This document shows, piece after piece, positions 33,993 through 44,319 of a stretch of 64,000 nt of DNA. The stretch comes from Epiperipatus broadwayi (lineage: Eukaryota > Onychophora > Udeonychophora > Euonychophora > Peripatidae): contig JAQFVV010006197.1 of NCBI GenBank assembly GCA_028023455.1, positions 15,249,254 through 15,313,253 on the forward strand. Reading direction: 5' to 3'. Both the position numbers and the translations under genes were made by a program. Position 1 is the first letter of the stretch; every line of letters starts with the position of its first letter. The notes under the pieces were generated by a model that saw nothing but the letters and a program-made list of their open reading frames with translations, ran no database searches and was not told the DNA's origin.

Positions 33993-35529
33993 AAAAATTG
34001 AATTATGAAATGAGTGATAAAGGAAAAAAAACTGTTCCACTATAAAGCTGGAGAAAGATGAATAAAAATGATTGTTTGAGAATCATTTATTTTCTCATAC
34101 ATATTTAAAATTTAATAGGAAAAAAAAACTACTCTAGTTTACATAAAAAAAATAAACTAGAGTTGTTCTTTTTTTTATTTGTAATAGATTAAGAACACTT
34201 ATATCTAGAATGTATTTGGGCTTAGAAAATTTAAAAGAAAAAAAAATGTATTGGCTATAATGATCAGTATGCAGAGAGTAAAATCCTTATAAAATTAAAT
34301 AGCATAGCTAAATATGATTAAATATTGAAGAAAACAAAGAGATTAAGCAGATCTTATTAATCCATCTCAATAGCATGAAAGTCAAAATATTTTTTACTTA
34401 TCAATCAATTATTTACTTGCTTAGCTATAGCATTCAATTTAAATAGTCATTCATTTATTCATTGTTAATTATATACTTCTATTTTTCTTCTAACGTTTTT
34501 AAATTCAAATATTCTCCAGAAATATATAAATATATTCAATATTATCAATAATGTGTTATTAAATAGTTATATGAATTTAACTAAAAAAGTGCAAAGAGGA
34601 AAAAATAGAAACTTTAATTGCTAAATATAATAATATATATATTTGTTAAAGTTTTATTGTTAAATAAGCTTTTAATAAAAACAGAACATTAGTGTGCTCC
34701 ATTAAATAAAAAATTATATATAAAAAAAAGTTTATAAATGTTTTGAAAGTAATATGGTAGACTAATATAAAGATAGAATGAAATATATATAAATTTCATT
34801 GAAAAAATTCTAAAAGATGTAATGAAAGAATTAAGATGAATAGCAGGAAGAGAAGAAAAATAAAAAAAATTGACTTATGATTTTAAAAAAAAATAGAAAA
34901 TGTATGGAAAATCTTAAAAAGAGATGTGATAATATACAAAATCAGACTTTTTAATAATAAATAAATGTTTTATTTATCAAATAATATGATAAACAAATTA
35001 ATTACATATATTGGTTTTCTTTGTTTACAAGTCAGGACTCTACTAAAAACAGCGTTCAAAAAGATATTTTATTTTTTTCTATTTGATTCAACAACAACAA
35101 AAAATCAACTTTTAAACTTACAAATATTTTTTTCTAAAAATATTGAAAGCAAAAAAACCACTTATATGCAATCACATTTGTATGATGTATGTGAAAACAT
35201 TTAAATATGTAATAGCATTAAATTATTTACTAGCAAACATATTTTTTTTATTTTCTTAAGTAATAATTAATTAAATAAGATCCCATCAATTGTGTAAATG
35301 CGATTTATATAAAATGAGATTCTAACCTATTTTGATTTGTAGTTTTACTGAAGTTTAAGGTATTTAGTCAGTTAATAAAGGGGTTTCTTAAAACTATATC
35401 TAAATATATATAATAACTAATTTCATATTTCACAATGAAATTAAAAAAGCTGTTTCAATGTTCCAATTCATATGTTAAAAAATAAATAAATCAATTAGTC
35501 AATCAGTTGAAAAATCATGGAAACACAAG

Positions 35530-35613
35530 AAGTAACAGGATAGGATTCAATCCAGGAATTTTTAGCTTTTGGAGTCTATCATTTTAATATTGAACTACAG
35601 TATTCATATATTA
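35530..35613 (-). repeat. tRNA-like (SINE head) remnant
   Basis: On the minus strand TAGTTCAATATTAAAATG resembles a tRNA A box and D-loop, followed by GACTCCAAAAGC in the anticodon-loop position and GGATTGAATCC in B-box position. Arm pairing is poor, so this is a tRNA-derived SINE head or dead tRNA copy, not a working tRNA. Confidence 0.4.
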
Positions 35614-36009
35614 ATTAAATAATATATAGCATGAGAAACATTTAAATAAAATTTATTTCACAAAATGATTAAAAGACACATAAACATCTAATTAATCAAA
35701 ACAAATAAATTATTAACTACAGATGAATTTCAAAGATCATATTTTGTAAATTATCATAGTCAAGATTTGATTAATAATATTTGTCTGAAAATTTATAATA
35801 ATGGCATTTTACAAGTAGTTACATGTTGGACTATTTGCATCAACTAGTTAAACTGTTGATTTTTTTTAGAAAAAAATCAAACTTATTTTATATTTTTCCA
35901 AATACTTTCAACTGTTGGTATTAATATACAGATTAGTAAAAATACAATGTTTCAAGTTTACTTTTCTTAACTTTTTTTTTAGGTGTTGGTGGTCTAACCA
36001 GTGACAGTC

Positions 36010-36084
36010 TAATATTAATGGGAATTGAATTGTTAATCTTTCTTGAATACTTAAAATATTCTAACCAATTAAGCTATTCAGTCA
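36010..36084 (-). repeat. tRNA-like (SINE head) remnant
   Basis: On the minus strand TAGCTTAATTGGTTAGAA is a good A-box/D-arm match, and CAATTCAATTCCC lies in the B-box position about 30 bases further. Acceptor and T-stems do not pair properly. Probably the 5' part of a tRNA-derived SINE. Confidence 0.45.
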
Positions 36085-36669
36085 AAGAAAACAAACAATA
36101 AAAATTTTATATATGCATCTGAGGGGCTTTCTGATTTCCCCATCCCTCTTTAAAGGCAATGTTAATGAATGAGACTTCCAAATATTATGGATTATCACAG
36201 CATTTCTCAATCTTTGAGTTGTGCTGAAATTTTATGGATTGCGAAATGATAAAAAAAAATTATATAAACACTAACAATGAGTAGAATTAATACTTTAATA
36301 GAAGACAGATCACAAAAGAATCGTTAAATATCAATAATTTTATTTCTTGGTTATTCTGTTTTCATTTTTTAATAAAATTGTAATTTTGCTGATTTTTTTT
36401 TTTTTTTTTAATAGGAGATTGAAATAAATATAATTGAAAAAATTTTGGGAAAATTCTTATTTTTTGATTTGAACAAATGTCATATTCAAACAACACTTAT
36501 TATCATAGTTCTATTGTGTCAGATTGTGAAATATAACAATTTTATAATATTTGGAACATAGTATCAGTACAAACAAATTTGTTGATTCAGTATAAAAAAA
36601 GTTGAGAAACACTGGATATATAGTTCACTAGAGAGTGCAGGACTGAATGGTTCTGTCTTTTCTGGTGAT

Positions 36670-36726
36670 AATTCAAGTGCTTGTTTATCTTAAAATTCGG
36701 TTCTAAGATAAACAAGCACTTGAATT
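36670..36726. repeat. 23 bp-arm hairpin in the LINE 5' UTR
   Basis: AATTCAAGTGCTTGTTTATC... (36670-36692) and its perfect reverse complement (36704-36726) are separated by an 11-base loop. A third, direct copy of the first half (TTCAAGTGCTTGTTG) follows at about 36725-36739. This is a strong potential RNA or DNA hairpin near the LINE 5' end. Confidence 0.8.
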
Positions 36727-36779
36727 CAAGTGCTTGTTGTATTGAAAATTTACAATATTTTTTTTCCAAAACCAAAAGG

Positions 36780-38450
36780 TTTAATTATTTACTCACTTTT
36801 CTTCCTGCGTTCAAGAGGATGAAAGCAGATGAAAATCTCATATCAAAGATTAACGGTGATATAAATTCTAGCATGGACAATTTATCTGGCAATATGGAAT
36901 CCATTTGCAATTCAAAGAAGACGGACTAAAAGTATTGAATTCCATGAATGAAAAATTAAATTTAAGTATTAATTAAACTTCAGTTAACTCAATTCTGAAT
37001 TTTCACAAAGATTCTACTAAAAATACTGACCCCAGAGAGATCGTGACAAATAAGAAAAATAGTGTTAAAGAAAAATCTAGAGTTAAGAAGGTTATTAATG
37101 ATAGGAAGCATGAAAAGGCTTAAGTCAAAATGAAGAAATCTTCTAGTAACCCCAGAGAGATCGTGACAAATAAGAAAAATAGTGTTAAAGAAAAATCTAG
37201 AGTTAAGAATGTTATTAATGATAGGAAGCATGAAAAGGCTCAAGTCAAAATGTAGAAATCTTGTAGTAACTTCAAAATTCCTAATAAAAATAGACCAATT
37301 GATGGCATAACACCATTGATAGACAATCTCTTTAGTTCCCAAGATAATACAAGCAGTGCAGAACTCACAAAAGAAATCGTTCAATTAGAAGATTTTCGTA
37401 AACTGCTTTATAACAGCGATAAAAAATCCAAAAATGTTTTAGATAAAAAGAATTCTAAGAAGTACAATTTCAATTTTAATACAGTTGATGATTGTTCCGC
37501 AGACTCTTAATGACATCAATAGACTTGAAAAAAATCTCTTATGTAAATATTTTACAAATTGAAAGCAATAAGCCTAATCTTCCAACTATGAATAATAACC
37601 AGGATTTATTCAACATATTTGATGATGATGCAGCTCATCAGAGAGTGGTAATTAAACAGTGCATTCCCCTTCCTAGTCTTGATCAATCAGAGATTAATAA
37701 TATCATTGCTGATTTTAATTCCACAATTCCTGCTCAATTGCACAATCTTTTTAAAATCCTGTAAGTGATAAAACTCTTATAATTGTGATGACCAATCAAC
37801 ATAAACACCTATTTAATTTTCCTATGGATGAGTTCTTCAGGGAAGTGTCTGTTAAAAAATTATGGATACGCATCAATAAGTTACTTAATCATCCCAACAA
37901 TCATTACTTGATTATTGAATGCCATGACTATTCAAAAGCAAATTGTGCAAAATGCATTAAAATTCATTGACAATAAAATTGTTTCTATAGCTGATATGGA
38001 TAGACTCATCATTTTAGCAGGCCACATCAGGAACTGCTATCTTAATTTTAACTAATCTGACCTGCAGAAACTGCTCAAGCCATATGGCACAGTTTCAAAC
38101 TTCAGGTGCATCTTAGAAAAGAGAGCCAGTATTCCAGTCTCAACTCCGCACTTCTCAATCTCTCTTACTAAAGAAATATCATCTACTAATATTACCTGCT
38201 GCTATCCTGACCATACACTGCGCAGTCTGCCCGTTCATGGCATAACTCCACAGCGTTTCATTTGTAAACTCCATATGCACTTAGTAAGAGACTGTCCCTC
38301 AAAATTATATATTCACTGCAAAAGACAACTTCATAATTGCACTGAATCGACTTCACAAGGCAAGCATCCAATTATAACCAAGCTTAATGAAATGCAGCAA
38401 CCTCAATCAACCAATCCTGTGATATCTTATCACTCTGAATAGGTTGTCAT
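36780..38450 (+). pseudogene. LINE ORF1 (broken)
   Basis: Successive frames at 36820-36929, 37316-37510, 37492-37764, 37785-37970 and about 38050-38440 belong to one Lys/Asn-rich ORF1. A 120 bp stretch is duplicated in tandem (37029-37268). The later part has an RRM-like string (LKPYGTVSNFRCI) followed by HLVRDCPSK, the tail of a CCHC-type zinc knuckle whose first cysteines are hard to see. RRM plus knuckle is a known ORF1 layout in several LINE clades. At least four frameshifts or stops. Confidence 0.6.
37029..37268. repeat. 120 bp tandem duplication in LINE ORF1
   Basis: CCCCAGAGAGATCGTGACAA starts at 37029 and again at 37149, exactly 120 bp later. The two units differ at only a few positions (for example AAGAAGG versus AAGAATG, GGCTTAAG versus GGCTCAAG). 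Being a multiple of three, it would preserve frame. Confidence 0.9.
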
Positions 38451-38909
38451 TCCTTTAATGCCACCTTTGGATTCAGCACTTCAGTCAATCAGAAGTACTA
38501 GCCTAGATTCGAATTCTGAGTCAACTATAACTGCCCTCCAGATGCTACCAGGGCCAAAAGTTTAGAAAGGTGAGGAGACTGGATGGGAATGCTGGGGACA
38601 CTCTATCCAATCTTGGGTTGCAGGATGCTTAAGATTCTAGTACAAGTTCATCAGAGAGTGAACTAACTACTCTCAAAGAGAAGGGAGAAAAGCTTAAAGC
38701 GAATGGTCAAGGTCACAAATTTGAGAAAATTGCAATTATTACAGACCAGGGACTGTAAAGATGAAAATTCTAAAGATACTCCTATGCAAACAGATATGGT
38801 GGATCAAGATCACTTAAATGTGCTGAAATCTACTGGCAGTTTCAAATTTAGGCCTGGACAAGTTAGAAAATTCAGAACTAGTTGGACCGAGTAAGTCAAT
38901 GGAGAATGA

Positions 38910-41900
38910 ATGAAACTCCAGAGTTTGTCAGTATACTGTTGCTATCTTAAAATGAGACTTGGATTTTGTTGGAATGAATGTCCAGGGTCTTGCTCTGGCA
39001 AGAGAGTGGATGCCATATCCTACTGGATGACGCAATATTCTCCGCAACTGATTTGCCATGCAGAGACCAAATTATACTCCAACTTCAATCCTGATATCAT
39101 CTCTCGATTACAAAAACTTGGCTCATTCCATTATTCTACCTCAAATCAACCCTCAGCCAGGGTAGCCATCTTAATTCCATTCAACTCACCTATTCAACAT
39201 AAATCCAAATCCTTTTGCCTCCACAAGTTAACCGACTCAACAGTGTTTCTTTATCTTAAGATGGACTGCTTACTCATCCATCATTTGATTCATCTTATTA
39301 ATCTTTTGCTCAATGCCAATCCATTCCCCACTATCATGCTTGGGGACCTTAATACATCATATGATCACTTTAATGCTAAATTTATACAGCTATTGAACAC
39401 AAGACTAAATGAGTGTATAGGGCTTCTTTCCGTCAAATGCTTGCTCCTATTACACAAGACAGTTCTCTACTTCAATAGACCTGTTGTATTATTCACCCGA
39501 ACTTCATTTCATTATAGATCCAGCACTACAACCTATTTCTTTTTCAGATCATCATGCCATAACTATATCTTTAACAATAGATATGCTACCCCAATCCTGT
39601 GTGTCAATGAAGTCTACTACCAGAGTGCTACTCAAAACTGCGACTCAAGAAGCAATCATCTCTGAAACTTACAATTAATATCCTTTCCCTTGACCCGGTT
39701 GAGTCATGGTTTTCATACATCAACATCCTCAATTTGAATTAATTTTTCATACTCGGACGAACAAAGGTCCGACAATCTTGTTGCAGAAAACCGAAGCCAT
39801 CAGTATTACATTAAAAAGCATGCCACCAACACCGGCCTCTATGGAGGTTATAATCAGTTTGAAGCAACAGTATGTGAGGACACCAGATTATCTTGGAATA
39901 TTTGATGAACAAGAAGTCCACGGTGTATTTGAGTAGACTCCATAACTTCTCCAAGGGGTATATTAGATAGGCTTTTGGTTACCGGAAAAAATCCAAGACT
40001 CCAGCTGCGATCAAAGTTGGGAGATGGAATCTACACGGGTGGTAGCACGATAAACCAAATTTTTTGTTACTACAAGGCTAAGCTGTCTGAAATTCCATTT
40101 CAACCTCATCTTCCTGTGTACTGTGATCCACTCTCACTGAATCATGGCATTGCAGAGGCTGATATAAGAGCAAAACTGCCTCCATGCTGGACCGAACACA
40201 CCCAGGTCCCCATGGAATTCCTAAATTCATTCTCAGGCATCTTGAAGCATTTACAATTTCTGATTATTCATAAAATGATGTTGTAAATCTCCTTGCCTCT
40301 GGTCCTCTTGAAATTGATGGCCTATACCCTATTGGGATGGTCCTATTTCTCAAGAGGTGCACGTTTCCTTCGCATCTTGAGAATCTGAAGTCTATATCGA
40401 TGATTCCATTAATTAATCAAATCAATTCAAGAATAAAATCCAGGATTTGGTTCTGCCTTACATCTCCAAGTTCCAGTTCGCCAGAAAGGGATCCTTGACT
40501 GCAGAGACAGTGAGCCTATTTAAAATCATAATAAACCACACCAGAGTAAACAGGTCCAAGCCAATAGTAGTGCAACTGGATATCTCTGGGGCCTTTGCTG
40601 AGGTGACGATCCCCAGTTTATCCACCTATTAGGTGAACAAATTCTGAATTCCCACAGGCATGATCAATATCATTGCCAACTTGCTTAATAACAGGGAAAT
40701 ATCTCATCTCCTTAAGTGGGAAACTTTCTAATATCTTCAAACCGACAAAATCCATTCCGCAGGCTATCCCCAGTTTATCCACCTAATAGGAGAACAAATT
40801 CTGAATTCCCACAGGCATGATCAATATCATTGCCAACCTGCTTAATAACAGGGAAATATCACATCTCCTTAAATGAGAAACTTTCTAATATCTTCAAACC
40901 GACAAAATCCATTCCGCAGGCTATCCTCTGAATGCCCTGCTCTTCATTATATATATATTAATCCATCTTAAGAATCATTGGAGCAGAACCTTCCTGGGTT
41001 CTTTATCCCCAATCTGAACAAAAATATCACACATTTCCTTCATGGATGACCTGGTGGTGTTCCTGCCATCTCGGAGATTCATTCCCAAGCTTATGCACCT
41101 TATGCCTAAATATTCCTTGGAGTCAGGGCTTTCTTTTAATTTGGAAAAATCTGCTGCATAAAGGCTATCCTCAGGAAAAACCATATCCTCCCCTTTCGCT
41201 GCAAAAGTGTAGAAGTTCCTAAATCTACCTATCAGTCTCTCCAATGAGAAGAGTGGTACAGTTCTCCATTCTTGCTTTGGTAAATAGCATTACTAACTCT
41301 CTTGCGAAAGTGTATACCTCATTCTATGCGAAAACCTCTGGGTATGAATATGTTGGTATTCCTCAGGATAGCGTACTTTATGCCATTTCATTAAATTCAT
41401 GAGAAAATTCATAAATAGTCTTAACTCCCTATATACATGTATACTGCGGAAGGCTAGGACTCTGGTCATCAGTTTCAGAAAGATCCAGAGACACTTCAAG
41501 TGGAATGGCTTTTCACTACACTCACTTCAGGCACTTTGGCTTCAGTGCTTTATAATCTGATTAAGAAATTATGTTCATTTTTTCCAGAAGCAACACCATT
41601 CACCCCCATAAATCCTACAGACACTTCTCCTATCAAAAATTGGTTAACTGATATTCTTGCGGATATCTCAAAAAACAACTGCTCCTCCCATTCAATCAAA
41701 TTCAGCCAAAATTACTATTGGGATACTTTTCAACTCATCAATGATGTCTCCACGCCCGGTCCAACATCCCTCAATATCACTAACTTTTATCTAATTAAAA
41801 AATTTAGATGATGAAATCTGGAGCCGAAGTTCTTTGACTTTTTAATGAAATTCAACTTGGATGCCCTCCCCATGACTAATTCCTTATGGTGCATAGGAGA

Positions 41901-42125
41901 TTCACTTCCGTAGATCCTACCTGCCCACTGTGTCATATGGAGGACACAATATCTCATATCTATAACCATTGTACAGCACTACAGGGATGTAGTAGCATGA
42001 TTCAATTGATATATCAAAAGAAGCAACCAGTAATTGATACACTCAACCATGGCATTGCCATTGGAGATTTTGCTGTTACGAGGAGTGCCACATTTGTGGC
42101 ATATAGCAATAAAATTCTTGATTAA
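38910..42125 (+). pseudogene. LINE ORF2: APE endonuclease, RT, zinc finger (broken)
   Basis: The endonuclease is at about 38950-39680: PQLICHAETKLYSN, PFPTIMLGDLNTSYDHF (the GDLN catalytic box) and SFSDHHAITISL (the SDH box, in the frame of 39484-39678). RT blocks: KGSLTAETVSLFKIII then PIVVQLDISGAFAEV (motif A, expected D...KAFD.V) at about 40480-40615, and FMDDLVVFLPS (motif C) with SGLSFNLEKSA at about 41035-41160. Then ISFRKIQRHFKWNG, and near the end CPLCHMEDTISHIYNHC (41918-41970), a CCHC finger of zf-RVT type. The WNG block and zf-RVT finger point to the L1/Tx1 side. A 157 bp tandem duplication and several frameshifts inactivate it. Confidence 0.75.
40611..40924. repeat. 157 bp tandem duplication in LINE ORF2
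   Basis: CCCCAGTTTATCCACCTA starts at 40611 and again at 40768; both units end in CATTCCGCAGGCTAT. They are nearly identical (for example TTAAGTGGGA versus TTAAATGAGA). 157 is not a multiple of three, so the duplication also shifts frame. It lies just after RT motif A. Confidence 0.9.
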
Positions 42126-42144
42126 AAAAAAAAAAACACTGGAT

Positions 42145-44094
42145 GTATGTCCTTCAACATTCAAATGAAATTTCATAAATAATAATTTTTGTTAAACTAT
42201 TTTGATAGGTACTGATTGCAAATTTTCTTTAGTTGGTTTGACAAACATAGCATCATTTTATTTTTTTTTTGCTGTTTCTGTTGTCTATTCTGATGAATAG
42301 TATTCTTCAAGTGTTTGTTCTATGCTAGACTTTTTTTTTTTTTCTAAATCACTGTCATCCAAAAAAAAAATTATTTTGCTTTGTTCCATAGTGATATTAT
42401 ATTTTCATGTTTTCTGTTTCTGACATGCTTGGATATAAATGTTAATAATTTGCTATATATAAGGTTTTCTACAAACAATAGTTTTGATTTTGCTATGATG
42501 AATAAATTCATTCATTATAATTTACTTCTTAAAGTTAAATATTTTTTATGTTATTTTAAAAAGTTGTTTCCTGTTTATATATGATGATTCTTATTCTCAT
42601 CATGTGCATATCTTTGATGGATGATAAGAATGACTAGAGTAGTGATTTATAATAATATAATTTTTTTTAAAAATACCACCATATAAATTACACAGATCTT
42701 AAAAAATACCTCTATTTCATGCAAAGATATTTTAAGAATCAAAAATATAAACAATGAAAATAATTAAATCAAAAACATGATAACTTATTTCACCTCTAAT
42801 ATAGTAAATTCTCTTTTATATATTTTAACTTTCCTCAATCTATTGAAATAAACAGCTAACATATGAAATATAACAAAATAATCTAGTACAAACATATATT
42901 TATGTCTAGACACAAATACAAAAACATGTAACATAAATAAAGAAAATTCAAATTAAAAAAAAAGTTCCTCAGCAAAACATTATTTCTTTAAAATATGCTT
43001 TTTTAAAAAAATCATAATGCTTAGCAGTCAAATTCATTAATATTATATTAATTTGTCGAGTGTTCTTCAGGTTAGATTGTTTGGAAAAATATATAATAAA
43101 AAATTAGTAATTAATAAAAAAAATGAAATTTTAATTTTCTGATTCCTATTGATATCACTTGGTTATAATATAATCTAATTCTTATCACTCATTACCAATT
43201 GCTTACTACCAAATCCAGCTCATTTTTTTCTTTTATTTAATAATCAACTAAACTTATATTTTCAATTATAAAATAAATGAACCTATATATATACATAGAC
43301 ACAACAAATGTATTTTTTTTTTTACTATATTAAAAAAAAGATCAAAACGAACTTATTTTGTTTATCCTTAGAAAGATGAAAACGCCAATTAAAATAAAAT
43401 ATTAATTAACCATCGTACTGAAACAGTATTATTTCTTTAGCATCCTGTTTCCTAGTTCAAACCCATCCCAGTTCACGTATATAACCTTATAATAATTTTT
43501 TTGGATATGTAATAGCATATATTTATGTGTATGTGCGGATATGTGCACACATCTAATAGTAATATTAATGTTGTATGTGTATAATGTATATGCAGTTATA
43601 ATTTTAAAATGATTAAGTAGGTTGTAAACATCGTTAAATGTGTAGGAGCGCACCTATGTATATATGTGAAGGGAACTGTAATGTGATACATTTAGTAAAC
43701 GTTACAACTTTTCTAAATTATATCTTTTAAGTTATTAAATTTATAAATTTGTTTGTATTCGCATATAAATCTTAAATTCAGGGGTGACTGTGTTATACAT
43801 ATAACAGAACGTTGACAATTTAGATCTTTTTTTTTAAAAAAAAAGAGAATCAAGGTCAACACTTTCTCAGAAATACCTCCCATTAAATTGTAAACTGAGA
43901 ACCGATTTTTAAAAATTTAAAAATAAAGTTAAAAAAGAGACAAAGACAAAATCGTTAATCTGGCACCACTTGTCAATAGCTAAGCCAGATCTTTTGTTTT
44001 TGTTAAAATTTATGCTGGCTATTAAAACTTAAAATTAAAAATTAAAAGTTGTAAACAATTTAATGGTTTGTGAGGGGGGAGAAGAAAGAGTTAA
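42145..44094. other. AT-rich non-coding sequence
   Basis: No gene. The 67-codon (42381-42584) and 74-codon (43429-43653) frames lack domain features. At about 43440-43480, on the minus strand, a GGTTTGAACTAGG word resembles a tRNA B box, possibly a SINE remnant. Confidence 0.45.
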
Positions 44095-44102
44095 TATAAA
44101 AG
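44095..44102 (+). promoter_or_regulatory. TATA-box-like element before a GC-richer exon-like patch
   Basis: TATAAAAG at 44095-44102 is followed after about 20 bases by an initiator-like TTCAGA and then a GC-richer stretch ending in a consensus donor. The spacing fits an RNA polymerase II core promoter. It could belong to a host gene or to the LTR of a retroelement. Confidence 0.35.
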
Positions 44103-44121
44103 ACCCCAAAATTCAGACATA

Positions 44122-44319
44122 AAGGTTGACTTGATCACTCTTTCTACAATGAAAACCATGGGGTAGAGAGCAAAATCAGCCGCCGCCTTCCTTTTCGGGA
44201 ATTGGTTCAGGATAATGCAGGAGTTCAGGACCCACAGCCTGCCAAAAAGACATCGGACAAGCCAGCCTAATGGAGAATGCCAATGCCAAACGCTATGAAA
44301 CGCCTCAGCTACAAGATCG
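44122..44319 (+). other. candidate first exon (mostly UTR)
   Basis: The segment between the TATA-like box and the donor GATCG|GTAAATTT has a very short upstream ORF (ATGAAAACCATGGGGTAG, 44150-44167), then two overlapping ATGs: one opens MQEFRTHSLPKRHR and stops after 27 codons; the other (44271) opens MENANAKRYETPQLQD and runs into the donor. I recognise neither. No downstream exon was identified. Alternatively this is part of a solo LTR, since the following 1.7 kb has the mixed composition of an LTR. Confidence 0.3.

Larger units (their letters stand above)
34007..36606. other. AT-rich non-coding sequence with small hairpin and tRNA-like remnants
   Basis: No gene. At about 34120-34180 AAACTACTCTAGTTTA and TAAACTAGAGTTGTT form a hairpin. 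Two tRNA-like remnants are listed separately. Any 5' non-coding exon of the phosphatase would lie here or further right on the minus strand, but none can be identified. Confidence 0.5.
36618..42133 (+). mobile_element. L1/Tx1-like LINE, full length by its ends but inactivated
   Basis: A 5.5 kb non-LTR retrotransposon with 5' UTR, ORF1, ORF2 (APE endonuclease, RT, C-terminal zinc finger) and a poly(A) run at 42123-42136. The direct repeat AAACACTGGAT (36607-36617, and again at the end of the poly(A) run, 42134-42144) is a plausible 11 bp TSD; its first As overlap the tail, leaving at least CACTGGAT. Both ORFs are broken by many frameshifts and by two internal tandem duplications. It lies upstream of the phosphatase exon, in opposite orientation. 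Confidence 0.8.

Noticed and set aside
36010-36084. Functional tRNA gene on the minus strand
   Set aside because: A and B boxes are recognisable, but acceptor and T stems do not pair, so it is kept only as a SINE-like remnant.
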